Of a stretch of DNA of 64,000 nucleotides, positions 35,263 to 44,093 are shown in pieces. This DNA is from Sulfolobales archaeon. Lineage in GTDB: Archaea > Thermoproteota > Thermoprotei_A > Sulfolobales > Desulfurococcaceae. Under the pieces are notes generated by a model. That model was not told the origin of the DNA and made no database searches. It saw nothing but the letters and a program-made list of their open reading frames with translations. Numbering within the stretch: position 1 is the stretch's first letter; each line of letters opens with the position of its first letter. A program made the translations under genes and the position numbers. The stretch covers positions 1 to 64,000 of the forward strand of contig JANXDZ010000002.1 in the NCBI GenBank assembly GCA_025059075.1, in the 5' to 3' direction.

Positions 35263-35744
35263 TGAAACACCGATCCTGAGGTTAGCGATAGATGCTGTAA
35301 CAGTACTGCAGCTTGAGCTACTGGAGGAAGCTTAGGTGGAATTTCCCTAAACCACACAGGCTTACCATATTGTGCTTCACTTCTAGTGAAGTCCTCGTCC
35401 CCTCCATGGAATACTACTGCTATAGCATGCTCTAGATGTAGGTTTCTAACCTCTAGTAGCAAACCCTTCTCACTTACTAAGAATACTTCATTTAAGCCAA
35501 TGACTTCAGCTAAATCCTTTATATCTGGAAGCACTAGGAGGGGTTTACTGTTCTTATACGCTATCTTATGGGCTTCAGGAACACCTACTTGAGCAGCTGC
35601 TCCAACAGGCTTAATTACTACGGGAACTCCAATTCCATATGCATAGACAGTCTTAATGAAGTCAAGGAGCCTTTGGACACTGCTCACGCTATATATAGCT
35701 AGCACTAGCTTAGTCAACTTCGCCTCCCCTAAGCTTTTCAGCAA
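35259..35744 (-). CDS. Unknown 161-aa alpha/beta protein overlapping the C5-methyltransferase gene
   Basis: The sequence shows alternating strands and helices (KLVLAIYSVSSVQRLLDFI, PVVIKPVGAAAQVG, KPLLVLPDIKDLAEVIG, HAIAVVFHGGDEDF), suggesting a Rossmann-like or SPOUT-like fold, but no catalytic motif is recognised. It starts 35 nt inside the methyltransferase gene and is probably the last gene of the MBF1-HflX-Trm56-TFE string. It may be an unrelated conserved crenarchaeal gene rather than a methylation partner. Confidence 0.6.
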   Translation of the reverse strand: MLKSLGEAKLTKLVLAIYSVSSVQRLLDFIKTVYAYGIGVPVVIKPVGAAAQVGVPEAHKIAYKNSKPLLVLPDIKDLAEVIGLNEVFLVSEKGLLLEVRNLHLEHAIAVVFHGGDEDFTRSEAQYGKPVWFREIPPKLPPVAQAAVLLQHLSLTSGSVFH

Positions 35745-36684
35745 TGCACTCAGCTATAGCTTTAGCTAGAGGTGGAGGGACGGCTTCCCCAACCATATCG
35801 TACTCCACTTCCCTTCCACCAATGAATATGAATGAATCGGGGAACCCCATTAACCTAGCTTGCTCTCTCACTGTAAGCAATCTATTTTCAAAGGGGTGAA
35901 TAAACCTCGAAGAGCCTTGAACTGTTGGAGCAATTTTATTTGGATGAAGTCTGACGTAGTTTGGGTACTTAGTTGAAGAGCCATCATAGTAGATCAGCGC
36001 TTTTCCCCAACGGAGGAGAGCTACTTTCTTCAACCTCTCCTCTGATAGAGGTGAGTGCTCGTGGTTTGGTGGATAGCTAGCACCTGGTTCAGGTAGGTCA
36101 CTTAGTGCTTCAGCTACTGTAACTCTTCTATTGATCTTCTTAGGCTTTATTTCAACGTTTGATATGAAGACCCTCAGCCTATGGCTTGGCACACCATAGT
36201 CTTCTGCAAGCAATAAATTAAAGAATATTCTTGAGTAACCAGCTCTATAGAACTCCTTTATTAAGGCCTTCTTTAACTCACCATCCATGATGGCTGGCAC
36301 ATTCTCCATAACGAAGACCCTGGGCCTTATTTCAGCAACATACTTTATGAAGTATAGAGTGAGCAGTCCTAAGGGGTCTTTATATAATCTATCAAGAGGC
36401 TCCCTCTCTCTCCTAGGATTCGAGCCAGTGAAAGCTTCACATGGAGGCCCCCCTATAACTACATCTATCTCTCCACCAACTAAGTCGAGCAGCGCTCTTG
36501 GTCTTAAGTCCTTTATATCTTCTGTTATCACTATTGCCTCAGGGAAGTTGGCCTTATAGGTCTTTGCAACGCTAGGCATATTGTCAAGACCTACTTCTAC
36601 CTTATATAAGCCACCCTGGCTAAAGCCTAAGGAGAATCCTCCTGCTCCACAGAATAGATCTACCACTCTATATATAGGCTTCAA
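35710..36684 (-). CDS. C5-cytosine-specific DNA methyltransferase
   Basis: This 324-aa protein has motif I DLFCGAGGFSLGF (residues 9-21), motif IV GGPPCEAFTG with the catalytic Cys near residue 81, motif VI VFMENVPA, motif VIII-like GVPSHRLRVFIS, a short target-recognition region, and motifs IX/X (LTVREQARLMGFPDSF and GEAVPPPLAKAIAE). Its product is 5-methylcytosine in DNA. No adjacent named endonuclease is seen, only the PD-(D/E)XK-like protein at 33982. It directly follows TFE (1 nt gap). Confidence 0.92.
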   Translation of the reverse strand: MKPIYRVVDLFCGAGGFSLGFSQGGLYKVEVGLDNMPSVAKTYKANFPEAIVITEDIKDLRPRALLDLVGGEIDVVIGGPPCEAFTGSNPRREREPLDRLYKDPLGLLTLYFIKYVAEIRPRVFVMENVPAIMDGELKKALIKEFYRAGYSRIFFNLLLAEDYGVPSHRLRVFISNVEIKPKKINRRVTVAEALSDLPEPGASYPPNHEHSPLSEERLKKVALLRWGKALIYYDGSSTKYPNYVRLHPNKIAPTVQGSSRFIHPFENRLLTVREQARLMGFPDSFIFIGGREVEYDMVGEAVPPPLAKAIAECIAEKLRGGEVD

Positions 36685-36685
36685 C

Positions 36686-37222
36686 TCATTCTCCTTTCAA
36701 GAAGGCTTCAACATTTTCAATGTTTTTCTTCAAGAACTCAACTGCTTTAACTCCATTATACTCCTCTAACACCATTCCACACCTAGGGCATGTGAACTCG
36801 TACTCTATTGCTTCATCGATAGTATACTTACTTCCATCGTGTTGACAGTAATAGAATTGTACATTAGATTCAGCCTCCATTTTTGCCTTAAGCTTTTCAA
36901 GTACTTTCTCGAGCCTAACCTTAATTACGTGCTCTAAGTTCTCTACATCTATATACCATCCCTGCCTTTCCCTATCTCTATTAGCTACTCTTCTAAATGA
37001 AATTAATCCATGCTCTGATAGTACTTGAAGTACTTTCCTAACGTCATTTGATCTAGCGTTTAAGCTCCTACTTATCACCTCCTCTGGGACGAGGGGGCCG
37101 TTGTCGACTAAGTAGTCTATTACTTGGCTAGCTATTTCTCCAAAGCCTTGGTGGTACATGTCTAGCATTTTAACAGCAAACATCTTTAGTTTTCTAGCTC
37201 CATCAATTGTTCTCTTTGGCAA
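36686..37222 (-). CDS. tfe: Transcription factor E, alpha subunit (TFE/TFIIE-alpha)
   Basis: This 178-aa protein assists promoter opening with TBP, TFB and RNA polymerase. An N-terminal winged helix (about 18-90: EEVISRSLNARSNDVRKVLQ) is followed by a helical linker and a C-terminal zinc ribbon. The second knuckle is CPRC, but the first reads CQHD rather than CxxC, so one zinc ligand may be His or missing. Start ATG/GTG at 37222 overlaps the Trm56 gene by 20 nt. Confidence 0.9.
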   Translation of the reverse strand: MPKRTIDGARKLKMFAVKMLDMYHQGFGEIASQVIDYLVDNGPLVPEEVISRSLNARSNDVRKVLQVLSEHGLISFRRVANRDRERQGWYIDVENLEHVIKVRLEKVLEKLKAKMEAESNVQFYYCQHDGSKYTIDEAIEYEFTCPRCGMVLEEYNGVKAVEFLKKNIENVEAFLKGE

Positions 37223-37775
37223 CTCTAACCACCTTTTTACCCCTATGTGAAGGCTCTATTACTAGCTCCGCTCCCTTAAAAGTACTATATAGCTCAGAGC
37301 CCATATAATATCTATCGAGGAATATTGCTAGAGCTGCTACTTCAGAGTGAGGTTGATTGCCTATGGCGACATTGTAGTCAGACTCTGTGTAGAAGAATGG
37401 AGGGACTTTTTCAGCGCCCACTATTATTAAGATGTCTTTACTTAAGGACCTCAGTTCGCTAATGATTTCATCTATGTGGACACCATACATAGTTAAATGA
37501 ACTACTACTCCACCCCTCTTCCTCCATTCAATAACATACTTCCTTGAATCAACCCCCTGCTCTACGTGCATCACTCCACCCCAAGTCTTAAGCACCTTGC
37601 TCAACGACTCTACGACCCTTTGATCAACTACATCGCCTAATACGAATCCATGGGCTCCAAAAGCTCTTGCAACAAGAGCTACGTGAGTAGTAATTCTCCT
37701 ATCCCTGCCGGGCCTATGGCCTATTCTTAGAACATAGATTTTAGATGCATGTCCACGGAGCTCCACGATGTTCAC
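37203..37775 (-). CDS. tRNA (cytidine-56-2'-O)-methyltransferase Trm56
   Basis: This 190-aa archaeal SPOUT enzyme methylates C56 of the T-loop. Diagnostic segments are LRIGHRPGRDRRITTHVALVARAFGA near residue 16, LIIVGAEKVPPFFY near 115, and IGNQPHSEVAALAIFLDRYY near 135, the knotted SAM-binding region. GTG 37775 is the start. It lies in the MBF1-HflX-Trm56-TFE string seen in other crenarchaea. Confidence 0.9.
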   Translation of the reverse strand: MNIVELRGHASKIYVLRIGHRPGRDRRITTHVALVARAFGAHGFVLGDVVDQRVVESLSKVLKTWGGVMHVEQGVDSRKYVIEWRKRGGVVVHLTMYGVHIDEIISELRSLSKDILIIVGAEKVPPFFYTESDYNVAIGNQPHSEVAALAIFLDRYYMGSELYSTFKGAELVIEPSHRGKKVVRVAKENN

Positions 37776-37808
37776 TTCCTCTTAAAATAAACGTTCTCGA
37801 TGTACACA

Positions 37809-38870
37809 CTACTTTGGAAGAACTTCAATGACTTTCTCCACTAGTCTCCCAATGTTTAATCCCTTTGCTGCCGATATGGGAACTACATTGTTTAAATCTA
37901 GCTTAAGCTTACTGCCTAAGAATTCCAGTATTTCATTAACTCTATTGCTAGTAACTAGATCTATCTTATTTAGGGCTATGACTGCTCGCTTTCCATGAGC
38001 TCCTATAGACTCAAGGAGGTTGTTCGTTGAAGTTATTGAGGCTTCTACTTCACTCAACCTCTTGGATGCATCAACAGTCACTATTATTGCATCAGAGTAA
38101 ACTATTTCCTCTAAAGTAGCATAGAATGCTTCTATAAGTTGCGGAGGAAGATCTCTGATAAATCCCACTGTATCTATGAAAACTAGTTTAACTCCATTGT
38201 AGCAAGCTGAAGAGGCTTTTGGATTAAGAGTTGTAAACGGCTCAGGACCCACTGGCTTATAGTTCTTAGTTATGTAATTAAATAACGTTGTCTTACCTGC
38301 ACAAGTATATCCAACTATGGCTACATGTGGATACCCAAGCTTCTCCCTATTCCTCCTCCTGATTTCACGCAGCTTCCTTAAATGCTCTATTTCCCTCCTA
38401 AGCCTTGCAACCCTCCTTACAGCCATAGTGTAGTACTTCTCGTAGCCATACTCCCCGCCCCCTAGATATCCATGGAGCTCCCCCATCTTGGCTCTTCTCA
38501 CAGCCTCTTTAATTATCGATAGTTCATAGCGGAGTTTAGCTAACTCTATCTGTATCTGTGCCTCCCTACTGCCGGCGTGTTGAACGAATATTTCAAGTAT
38601 TATGTGCATTCTATCTAATACATTTGCTCTAAGTTCCTTAAGCAAGTTGAAGTACTGCCTAGGCTTTAGTAAATCCATTACTACTAGTTCTCTCGCCCCG
38701 CTCTCCTTAAGCTTCTTAACAACATCCCTAGACAAGTAGGTCTTCGAGTTCCCTCCCTTTACGACAATTACATCTATATCGCTGTGATTATATATGGCTT
38801 TAACTAAGCTCACTTCTTCATCCATGAAGTTACTGTACTTCTTTGGAATAGCTACAACTACTTTGCTCAA
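37809..38870 (-). CDS. hflX: GTPase HflX
   Basis: This 353-aa ribosome-associated GTPase has an HflX N-terminal domain (about 1-175, with the coiled RRVARLRREIEHLRKLREIR helix), G1 GYTCAGKTTLF near residue 186, G3 DTVGFIRD near 230, G4 NKID near 307, and the usual short C-terminus. It is thought to act on ribosomes under stress. It lies 33 nt before trm56 and 21 nt after the MBF1 gene. Confidence 0.93.
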   Translation of the reverse strand: MSKVVVAIPKKYSNFMDEEVSLVKAIYNHSDIDVIVVKGGNSKTYLSRDVVKKLKESGARELVVMDLLKPRQYFNLLKELRANVLDRMHIILEIFVQHAGSREAQIQIELAKLRYELSIIKEAVRRAKMGELHGYLGGGEYGYEKYYTMAVRRVARLRREIEHLRKLREIRRRNREKLGYPHVAIVGYTCAGKTTLFNYITKNYKPVGPEPFTTLNPKASSACYNGVKLVFIDTVGFIRDLPPQLIEAFYATLEEIVYSDAIIVTVDASKRLSEVEASITSTNNLLESIGAHGKRAVIALNKIDLVTSNRVNEILEFLGSKLKLDLNNVVPISAAKGLNIGRLVEKVIEVLPK

Positions 38871-38891
38871 CGCATGATCCTCCGTAAGTAT

Positions 38892-39410
38892 TTACTTCTT
38901 GTCTTTCACCTTTATTAGGTCTCCTATAGTGAAATAGTTATCCCCTCCTTCACTATAACCAGCCGGCTTTAGTTCATCAACTATGGGCTGTAGCAGAGTT
39001 ATCTTGAGAACTCTCTCGAGTCTTTGAGCTAGACTTATTGATGGAACGAGTTTACCTGACTCAATTCTCTTAATCACTGACTCACTCTCCCTGACTTTCT
39101 CTGCTAGAGCTTTAATGCTCCACCCAAACTTCTCTCTAGCCTCCTTTACCCTCTTAGCGTAATCTGGAACTACTTCATAGTCTTCTTCAATTACTCTCCT
39201 GGCAATACCTCTCTTAGGCTCTCTCTTCACTGCTTCTTGAAGCACAGGTTGCTTTAAATGTTTAGTAAATACATTAGCTCTCCTACCTCTAACTACAACC
39301 TTGATGTAGCACTCAGGGCATAGCATTAGCTCAACTCCTTCAACAAATGCCTTCCTACAGTCCCTATCATTCTCCACTCTCTTTCCACAGACTTCGCAAT
39401 AGCATGGCAA
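38892..39410 (-). CDS. Archaeal multiprotein bridging factor 1 (MBF1)
   Basis: This 172-aa protein has an N-terminal zinc-binding segment (CEVCGKRV then LCPECYIKV), a basic linker, and a Cro/C1-type helix-turn-helix (EKFGWSIKALAEKVRESESVIKRIE, about residues 92-116). This matches archaeal MBF1, which associates with ribosomes and transcription factors. It is first in the hflX-trm56-tfe string and divergent from the PAN gene. Confidence 0.9.
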   Translation of the reverse strand: MPCYCEVCGKRVENDRDCRKAFVEGVELMLCPECYIKVVVRGRRANVFTKHLKQPVLQEAVKREPKRGIARRVIEEDYEVVPDYAKRVKEAREKFGWSIKALAEKVRESESVIKRIESGKLVPSISLAQRLERVLKITLLQPIVDELKPAGYSEGGDNYFTIGDLIKVKDKK

Positions 39411-39473
39411 GCCTACCGCCTGAGTAGATATATTGTGGTAGAGCTATTTTAGGCCTAATTTAATTCAATACTT

Positions 39474-40724
39474 ATGCTAGGTGCATGTGCTTTGAGCGTT
39501 GAACCCAGCGAAAAAGTTGAAGCAAAGTTAAGCCTAGAAGATTACGTTAAAGTCCTTGAGGCTAAGCTAGAACAACTCGTCTTCGAAAATAAATCTCTTG
39601 AGTATAAGTACAACAAGTTGCTTATGGATGTTGAGAAGCTTCAAAGACAAGTAGAGTACTATAAGAGCCAGATTGAGAAATTAATTACTCCACCACTCAT
39701 AGAGGCTACAGTAATAGATGTACTTAAAGATGGAAGAGTTGTTGTAAGGAGTTCCACTGGCCCCAATCTCGTTGTACAAGCGCTGGACTCAATAGATCTA
39801 TCGCTCCTAAGGCCTGGAGCTAGAGTAGCGTTAAATCAAAGAGGATCAGCAATAGTTGAAGCACTGCCTGAATCAGAGGATCCACTAGTTAAAAGCATGG
39901 AGGTTATAGAGAGGCCTAGTGTTAAGTATAGTGATGTAGGTGGTTTAAGTGAGCAAATAATGGAGCTAAGAGAGGTAATTGAGCTACCATTGAAGAAACC
40001 AGACTTATTTAAAGAGATCGGGGTGGAACCTCCTAAAGGCATACTACTTTACGGACCCCCAGGCTGTGGAAAGACTCTCTTAGCAAAGGCTGTTGCCAGT
40101 GAAGCTGAAGCAGCATTCATAAGCATTGTTGGAAGCGAACTTGTTCAAAAGTTCATTGGGGAAGGAGCTAGGATCGTTAGAGAGCTATTTCAATTAGCTA
40201 GAAGAAAAGCCCCAGCAATAGTCTTCATAGATGAAGTGGATTCAATAGCTTCAAGGAGAATAGACATAGGGACTAGTGGTGAAAGAGAAGTGCAAAGGAC
40301 CCTAATGCAATTACTGGCTGAAATAGATGGCTTCAAGCCCCTTGATGGAGTTAAAATAATTGCAGCGACTAATAGAGTTGACATACTTGATCCAGCGATA
40401 TTAAGGCCCGGAAGGCTTGATAGGTTAATAGAAATACCTCCCCCAAACCCCAGTGGAAGAGTAGAAATATTCAAGATACACACTAAGAGAATGAAGCTTG
40501 CAGACGACGTAGATTTAGGAGAACTAGCTAAAGTCACTGAAGGGTTATGTGGAGCTGAAATAAAGGCTATATGTACTGAGGCAGGGTACTTTGCAATAAG
40601 GAGTGGAAGAAGCGTTGTCTCAATGAGTGATTTCATTAATGCAGTGAAAAAGACCTTGGCTAAGAGAGATGTAAGGGGGAGGCCTAAGGAGATAGAACAA
40701 AGCTTGTTAAACGTTTACCAATAG
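39474..40724 (+). CDS. pan: Proteasome-activating nucleotidase (PAN)
   Basis: This 416-aa AAA+ unfoldase feeds the 20S proteasome. It has an N-terminal coiled coil (about 18-68), an OB domain (about 75-125), Walker A GPPGCGKT near residue 195, Walker [10 protein letters not shown] near 249 and sensor ATNR. The C-terminus ends in VYQ, a HbYX motif for opening the proteasome gate. ATG 39474 is followed by about ten extra residues before the coiled coil, so an internal TTG 39492 is a possible start. Confidence 0.93.
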   Translation: MLGACALSVEPSEKVEAKLSLEDYVKVLEAKLEQLVFENKSLEYKYNKLLMDVEKLQRQVEYYKSQIEKLITPPLIEATVIDVLKDGRVVVRSSTGPNLVVQALDSIDLSLLRPGARVALNQRGSAIVEALPESEDPLVKSMEVIERPSVKYSDVGGLSEQIMELREVIELPLKKPDLFKEIGVEPPKGILLYGPPGCGKTLLAKAVASEAEAAFISIVGSELVQKFIGEGARIVRELFQLARRKAPAIVFIDEVDSIASRRIDIGTSGEREVQRTLMQLLAEIDGFKPLDGVKIIAATNRVDILDPAILRPGRLDRLIEIPPPNPSGRVEIFKIHTKRMKLADDVDLGELAKVTEGLCGAEIKAICTEAGYFAIRSGRSVVSMSDFINAVKKTLAKRDVRGRPKEIEQSLLNVYQ

Positions 40725-40946
40725 TCAAGCAATTAGAGCTATTTTACCTCCTCACTTAAAGGACTGGGCCCCCATGTCTATTGATATATCGATACTGAGG
40801 CTTCCAGTTGCCCAGCCCTCAGTAGATCCCCCAGTTTAACTGAAAAGCCTACTAACAGTCATTTAATGGAATTGCAATGAATATTCGTAGATCCCACTAA
40901 TGCCCAACTCTTTCCATAGATCTCTATTGCCAGTTTATTAAAAGAG

Positions 40947-41234
40947 CTAGTCTGCACTAGACTCAGATTCTTCCTCAGCTAATTCTTCAAGAAGTATTTC
41001 ATAGTATTCTTGAAGCATTTCTCGTTCCTCAGGAGTTATTCCTCCACGAGCTGCTTGAGAGGCTTTAGCAGTTACAACTTTTTTCTCACTGCTGACTTCA
41101 TAGCTTAACTTATACTTGTTTTTATCCTCCACTTCTAACCTCATTTTATAGCCGCACTTCATGCAGACTAAGTACTTCTTTTCATCTTCTTCTCTTGGAA
41201 GCATTATTCCCCCGCACTTAGGGCAAAACTTCAC
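40947..41234 (-). CDS. TFS/RPB9-like N-terminal zinc-ribbon protein, truncated form
   Basis: This 95-aa protein begins MKFCPKCGGIMLPREE and carries LVCMKCGY, two Cys pairs that form the RpoM/TFS N-terminal zinc ribbon. Full-length TFS (about 110 aa) has a second zinc ribbon with the catalytic Asp-Glu that stimulates transcript cleavage. Here the C-terminal half is helical and acidic and has no Cys. It may be a dominant or regulatory TFS paralogue, or an unrelated zinc-ribbon protein. Confidence 0.75.
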   Translation of the reverse strand: MKFCPKCGGIMLPREEDEKKYLVCMKCGYKMRLEVEDKNKYKLSYEVSSEKKVVTAKASQAARGGITPEEREMLQEYYEILLEELAEEESESSAD

Positions 41235-41312
41235 TTCTACTTACCTCCTTAAGCTAGTGTTCTGGAGTGATATGTACTCCCTAATAATGTTTTCCCTCGG
41301 CATATAGAGAGT

Positions 41313-41366
41313 AATTATTTTTAAACCCAGGAGATTCAGAGATGTAGTGAATGACTATAGGTGAGT
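41313..41366 (+). promoter_or_regulatory. TATA box and ribosome-binding site for the Glu/Trp miniprotein
   Basis: TTTTTAAAC (about 41318-41326) is a TATA element 45 nt before the ATG at 41371. GGTGA (41360-41364), the archaeal Shine-Dalgarno core, lies six bases before that ATG. Confidence 0.5.
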
Positions 41367-41370
41367 AAAC

Positions 41371-41451
41371 ATGGTATTACGATATGAGGAAGAAGAGTGG
41401 TGGGAGGAAGAGGAGGAAGAGGAGTGGTGGGAAGAAGAGGAAGAATGGTAG
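41371..41451 (+). CDS. 26-residue Glu/Trp repeat miniprotein
   Basis: ATG 41371 to TAG 41451 encodes 26 residues, of which 16 are Glu and 5 are Trp. After MVLRY come Glu runs of four, seven and five, separated by two Trp-Trp pairs and closed by a final Trp. A TATA box lies 45 nt upstream and a GGTGA ribosome site six bases upstream. The stop is 2 nt from the convergent gene at 41454. The coding strand is almost purely G and A apart from the T of TGG, so a chance low-complexity tract is the main alternative. Function unknown; it could be an amphipathic, strongly acidic peptide. Confidence 0.5.
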   Translation: MVLRYEEEEWWEEEEEEEWWEEEEEW

Positions 41452-41453
41452 TA

Positions 41454-41999
41454 CTATAGCTCCTGTAGGTACACCTTATTGATAGCTGTCAGAAGGTTTT
41501 TTATAAGAACAGCGCGTTCCTCCAGAGACAGTTCTTCACGCTTCCTATATTGGCAGACTGCATACTTTGAGCATATATCGAGAACTCTACTGCTTACTTC
41601 AGCGTAAGAGTCTTGGCTCGTGATTATAATTAAGCTAACTTCACTGCTTAAGTGAGAAGTTAAAAGATCTATGACTTCATTTATTTGCTTTTTTGCGTAA
41701 AGTATTTTGAGGAGGAGTAATGCTGGATTACGTATCTTCTTTACATGCTTCCGCCTCCTTAATGCATAGAGACTAGCTACAATAACTGCCTCTAATGGTG
41801 GCGTAAGGCTTTGCGGAACTAATGCCACTATAGTTGAGTCAGTAACCAAGCTATTTACTTCATTGAGTAACTCACTGAATACAGCATTGGGGAATAGTTT
41901 GCACGACATTATTGAAACAACTATTCTTTCTTCATTTAAGTTAATGAGTGCAGTGCCTGCATTTAGTGAAGAGGAAGCAAGTTTAGGTAAGCTATGCAT
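41454..41999 (-). CDS. Cgi121-like KEOPS subunit (probable)
   Basis: This 181-aa protein shows the Cgi121 pattern: a central PQSLTPPLEAVIVASLYALRR helix, then KKIRNPALLLLKILYAKKQI and NEVIDLL, resembling the family's ALR..I.nP..LLL.lag.rQI.eai segment. Cgi121 binds the tRNA in the KEOPS complex that makes t6A37. The N-terminal strands (ALINLNEERIVVSIM) also fit. Assignment is by pattern recognition and should be confirmed by profile search. It lies 18 nt after eS17 on the same strand. Confidence 0.6.
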   Translation of the reverse strand: MHSLPKLASSSLNAGTALINLNEERIVVSIMSCKLFPNAVFSELLNEVNSLVTDSTIVALVPQSLTPPLEAVIVASLYALRRRKHVKKIRNPALLLLKILYAKKQINEVIDLLTSHLSSEVSLIIITSQDSYAEVSSRVLDICSKYAVCQYRKREELSLEERAVLIKNLLTAINKVYLQEL

Positions 42000-42017
42000 T
42001 AGAGTTCGCCAAAATGC

Positions 42018-42233
42018 TTACTCCTCTACTTGCATAACTACAGATCTCTTAGATAATTTAGCTAGCCTAGCTATATAGCCAGCCACCTTATTTCTAACTC
42101 TCTTTGAGTATGAATCCATTATTTCCTTTAGTACTTCTTTATTATGTTGAAAGTCTTCACTAAATACTTCAGGGTGCTTTGCAAATAAATCCTTCGCAGT
42201 TTTCTTAATTAGCTTTGTCCTAACTTTACCCAT
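42018..42233 (-). CDS. rps17e: Small ribosomal subunit protein eS17
   Basis: This 71-aa protein begins MGKVRTKLIKKTAKDLFAKH and contains FSEDFQHNK and SKRVRNKVAGYIARL, which identify the archaeal/eukaryotic S17e family at its normal length for an archaeon. ATG 42233. The upstream region shares the divergent space with the thermosome gene. Confidence 0.95.
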   Translation of the reverse strand: MGKVRTKLIKKTAKDLFAKHPEVFSEDFQHNKEVLKEIMDSYSKRVRNKVAGYIARLAKLSKRSVVMQVEE

Positions 42234-42310
42234 TTAGACACCCTCAATGCTTTAACAGTGCTTAATGTGTATTACATCATTGGCCTCCTTTAAAGCTTTA
42301 TGTTCTAAAG

Positions 42311-42366
42311 CAATTTATATGAGGGATCGTCGTTAAGATGCTTTATTTTAATGAAAATTTATATAG
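42311..42366 (+). promoter_or_regulatory. Two tandem TATA boxes upstream of the thermosome gene
   Basis: CAATTTATATGAGG (42311-42324) and AAAATTTATATAGAA (42354-42368) are near-repeats, each a TATA candidate about 44 nt apart. The second lies about 55 nt before ATG 42419. Two start sites may allow basal and heat-induced expression. Confidence 0.5.
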
Positions 42367-42418
42367 AACCCCTTCTATGGAGAGTTATGTGGTGAAGTAT
42401 TTACACAGGGTGTTCCAT

Positions 42419-44086
42419 ATGGCGGCCGCTGTTGGAGCTACAGGAGCTACAACTGAGCCTACAGGCATACCTGTATTGATATTAAAGGAGGGTACTCAGA
42501 GAACTGCTGGTAGAGATGCATTAAGGAATAACATAATGGCTGTAAAAGCTATTGCAGAGACTCTTAGGACTACTTATGGCCCTAAAGGTATGGATAAAAT
42601 GCTCGTAGACGCTCTTGGCGACGTGACTATAACTAATGATGGAGCAACAATTCTCGACAAAATGGATGTACAGCACCCAGCTGCAAAAATGCTTGTTCAA
42701 ATAGCTAAGGGCCAGGATGAAGAGGTAGGCGATGGAACTAAGACAGCTGTAATATTTGCTGGAGAACTACTGAGAAATGCTGAGGAACTCTTAGCTAAAG
42801 AAGTTCACCCAACAGTTATTGTAAGTGGCTTCAGGAAGGCCCTTGAGGAAGCCATTAGAGTCATACAAGATCTTTCTGAACAAATAGACATAAGTGATGA
42901 AGAAACACTAAAGAAGGTTGCTGTAACTGCACTTACAAGCAAGGCTGTTCATGGAGCTAGAGAGCACTTTGCAGAAATAGCTGTAAAAGCTATAAGGCAA
43001 GTAGCTGAAGAAAGAGCCGGCAAGTACTATGTAGATCTAGACAATGTCCAGATAATAAAGAAACACGGCGGAAGCCTTCTAGACACTCAGTTAGTTTATG
43101 GCATTGTTCTTGATAAGGAAGTAGTTCATCCAGGTATGCCTAGGAGAGTTGAGAAAGCAAAAATAGCACTACTAGATGCACCACTAGAAGTAGAAAAACC
43201 AGAGATAGATGCCGAGATCAGGATATCTAGCCCTGAGCAAATGAGGGGATTCCTACAGGAAGAAGAGGAAATACTTAAAGGAATGGTTGATAGAATTGCT
43301 AGTGTTGGTGCTAATGTAGTTATATGCCAGAAGGGTATTGATGAAGTAGCACAACACTTCTTAGCTAAAAAAGGAATACTAGCTGTAAGAAGAGTAAAGA
43401 GAAGCGATATGGAGAAACTAGAAAGAGCAACAGGAGGAAGAATAGTTAGCAATATAGATGACTTAAAGCCTGAAGATCTAGGCTATGCTGAACTAGTTGA
43501 AGAAAGAAAGATTGGAGAGGATAAAATGGTATTTGTAGAAGGATGCAGGAACCCAAGGGCAGTGAGCATAGTCATAAGAGGAGGGCTTGAGAGGTTAGTT
43601 GATGAAGCTGAAAGAGCATTTAGGGATGCTCTCTCAGCAGTGGCAGATTCATTAAAGGATGGAAAAGTTGTAATTGGCGGTGGAGCAGTTGAAGTAGAGT
43701 TAGCGAAATACCTTAGAAAGCATGCTAAAACTATTGGTGGAAAGGAGCAGCTTGCAATAGAGTCATTCGCTAAATCACTTGAAGGCTTATCCATAACGCT
43801 TGCTGAAAACGCCGGTCTAGACCCCGTTGAAATACTCATGAAGCTAAGAGCAGCGCATGAAACTGATGTAGGAAAGACTGTTGGTATAAATGTATTCAAC
43901 GGCCAAGTTGAGGATATGAAAGCTCTTGGAGTAATAGAGCCATTGAGCGTGAAAGCTAATGCTATAAAGGCTGGAACTGAAGCAGCAACACTTGTACTAA
44001 GGATAGATGACGTAATAGCTGCCTCAAAGACTGCTAGAGAAGAGAAGGAGAAGGGCGGTAAGAAGGAAGAGAAGGAGGAAGAGTAA
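42419..44086 (+). CDS. Thermosome subunit (group II chaperonin)
   Basis: This 555-aa protein has [11 protein letters not shown] (near residue 48), the nucleotide motif [15 protein letters not shown] (near 97), [10 protein letters not shown], and the [16 protein letters not shown] and [13 protein letters not shown] blocks. It ends in a Lys/Glu-rich tail ([10 protein letters not shown]) rather than a Gly/Met tail. I place the start at ATG 42419 ([16 protein letters not shown]...). The frame is open to an ATG at 42338, but the second TATA box lies downstream of that point. It folds client proteins in a double-ring ATP-driven cage. Confidence 0.93.
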   Translation: MAAAVGATGATTEPTGIPVLILKEGTQRTAGRDALRNNIMAVKAIAETLRTTYGPKGMDKMLVDALGDVTITNDGATILDKMDVQHPAAKMLVQIAKGQDEEVGDGTKTAVIFAGELLRNAEELLAKEVHPTVIVSGFRKALEEAIRVIQDLSEQIDISDEETLKKVAVTALTSKAVHGAREHFAEIAVKAIRQVAEERAGKYYVDLDNVQIIKKHGGSLLDTQLVYGIVLDKEVVHPGMPRRVEKAKIALLDAPLEVEKPEIDAEIRISSPEQMRGFLQEEEEILKGMVDRIASVGANVVICQKGIDEVAQHFLAKKGILAVRRVKRSDMEKLERATGGRIVSNIDDLKPEDLGYAELVEERKIGEDKMVFVEGCRNPRAVSIVIRGGLERLVDEAERAFRDALSAVADSLKDGKVVIGGGAVEVELAKYLRKHAKTIGGKEQLAIESFAKSLEGLSITLAENAGLDPVEILMKLRAAHETDVGKTVGINVFNGQVEDMKALGVIEPLSVKANAIKAGTEAATLVLRIDDVIAASKTAREEKEKGGKKEEKEEE

Positions 44087-44093
44087 GGGTAAT

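Noticed and set aside
40725-40946. GC-rich patches (ACTGGGCCCCC) suggestive of an insertion-sequence remnant
   Set aside because: No transposase frame, no terminal repeats and no direct repeats could be shown.
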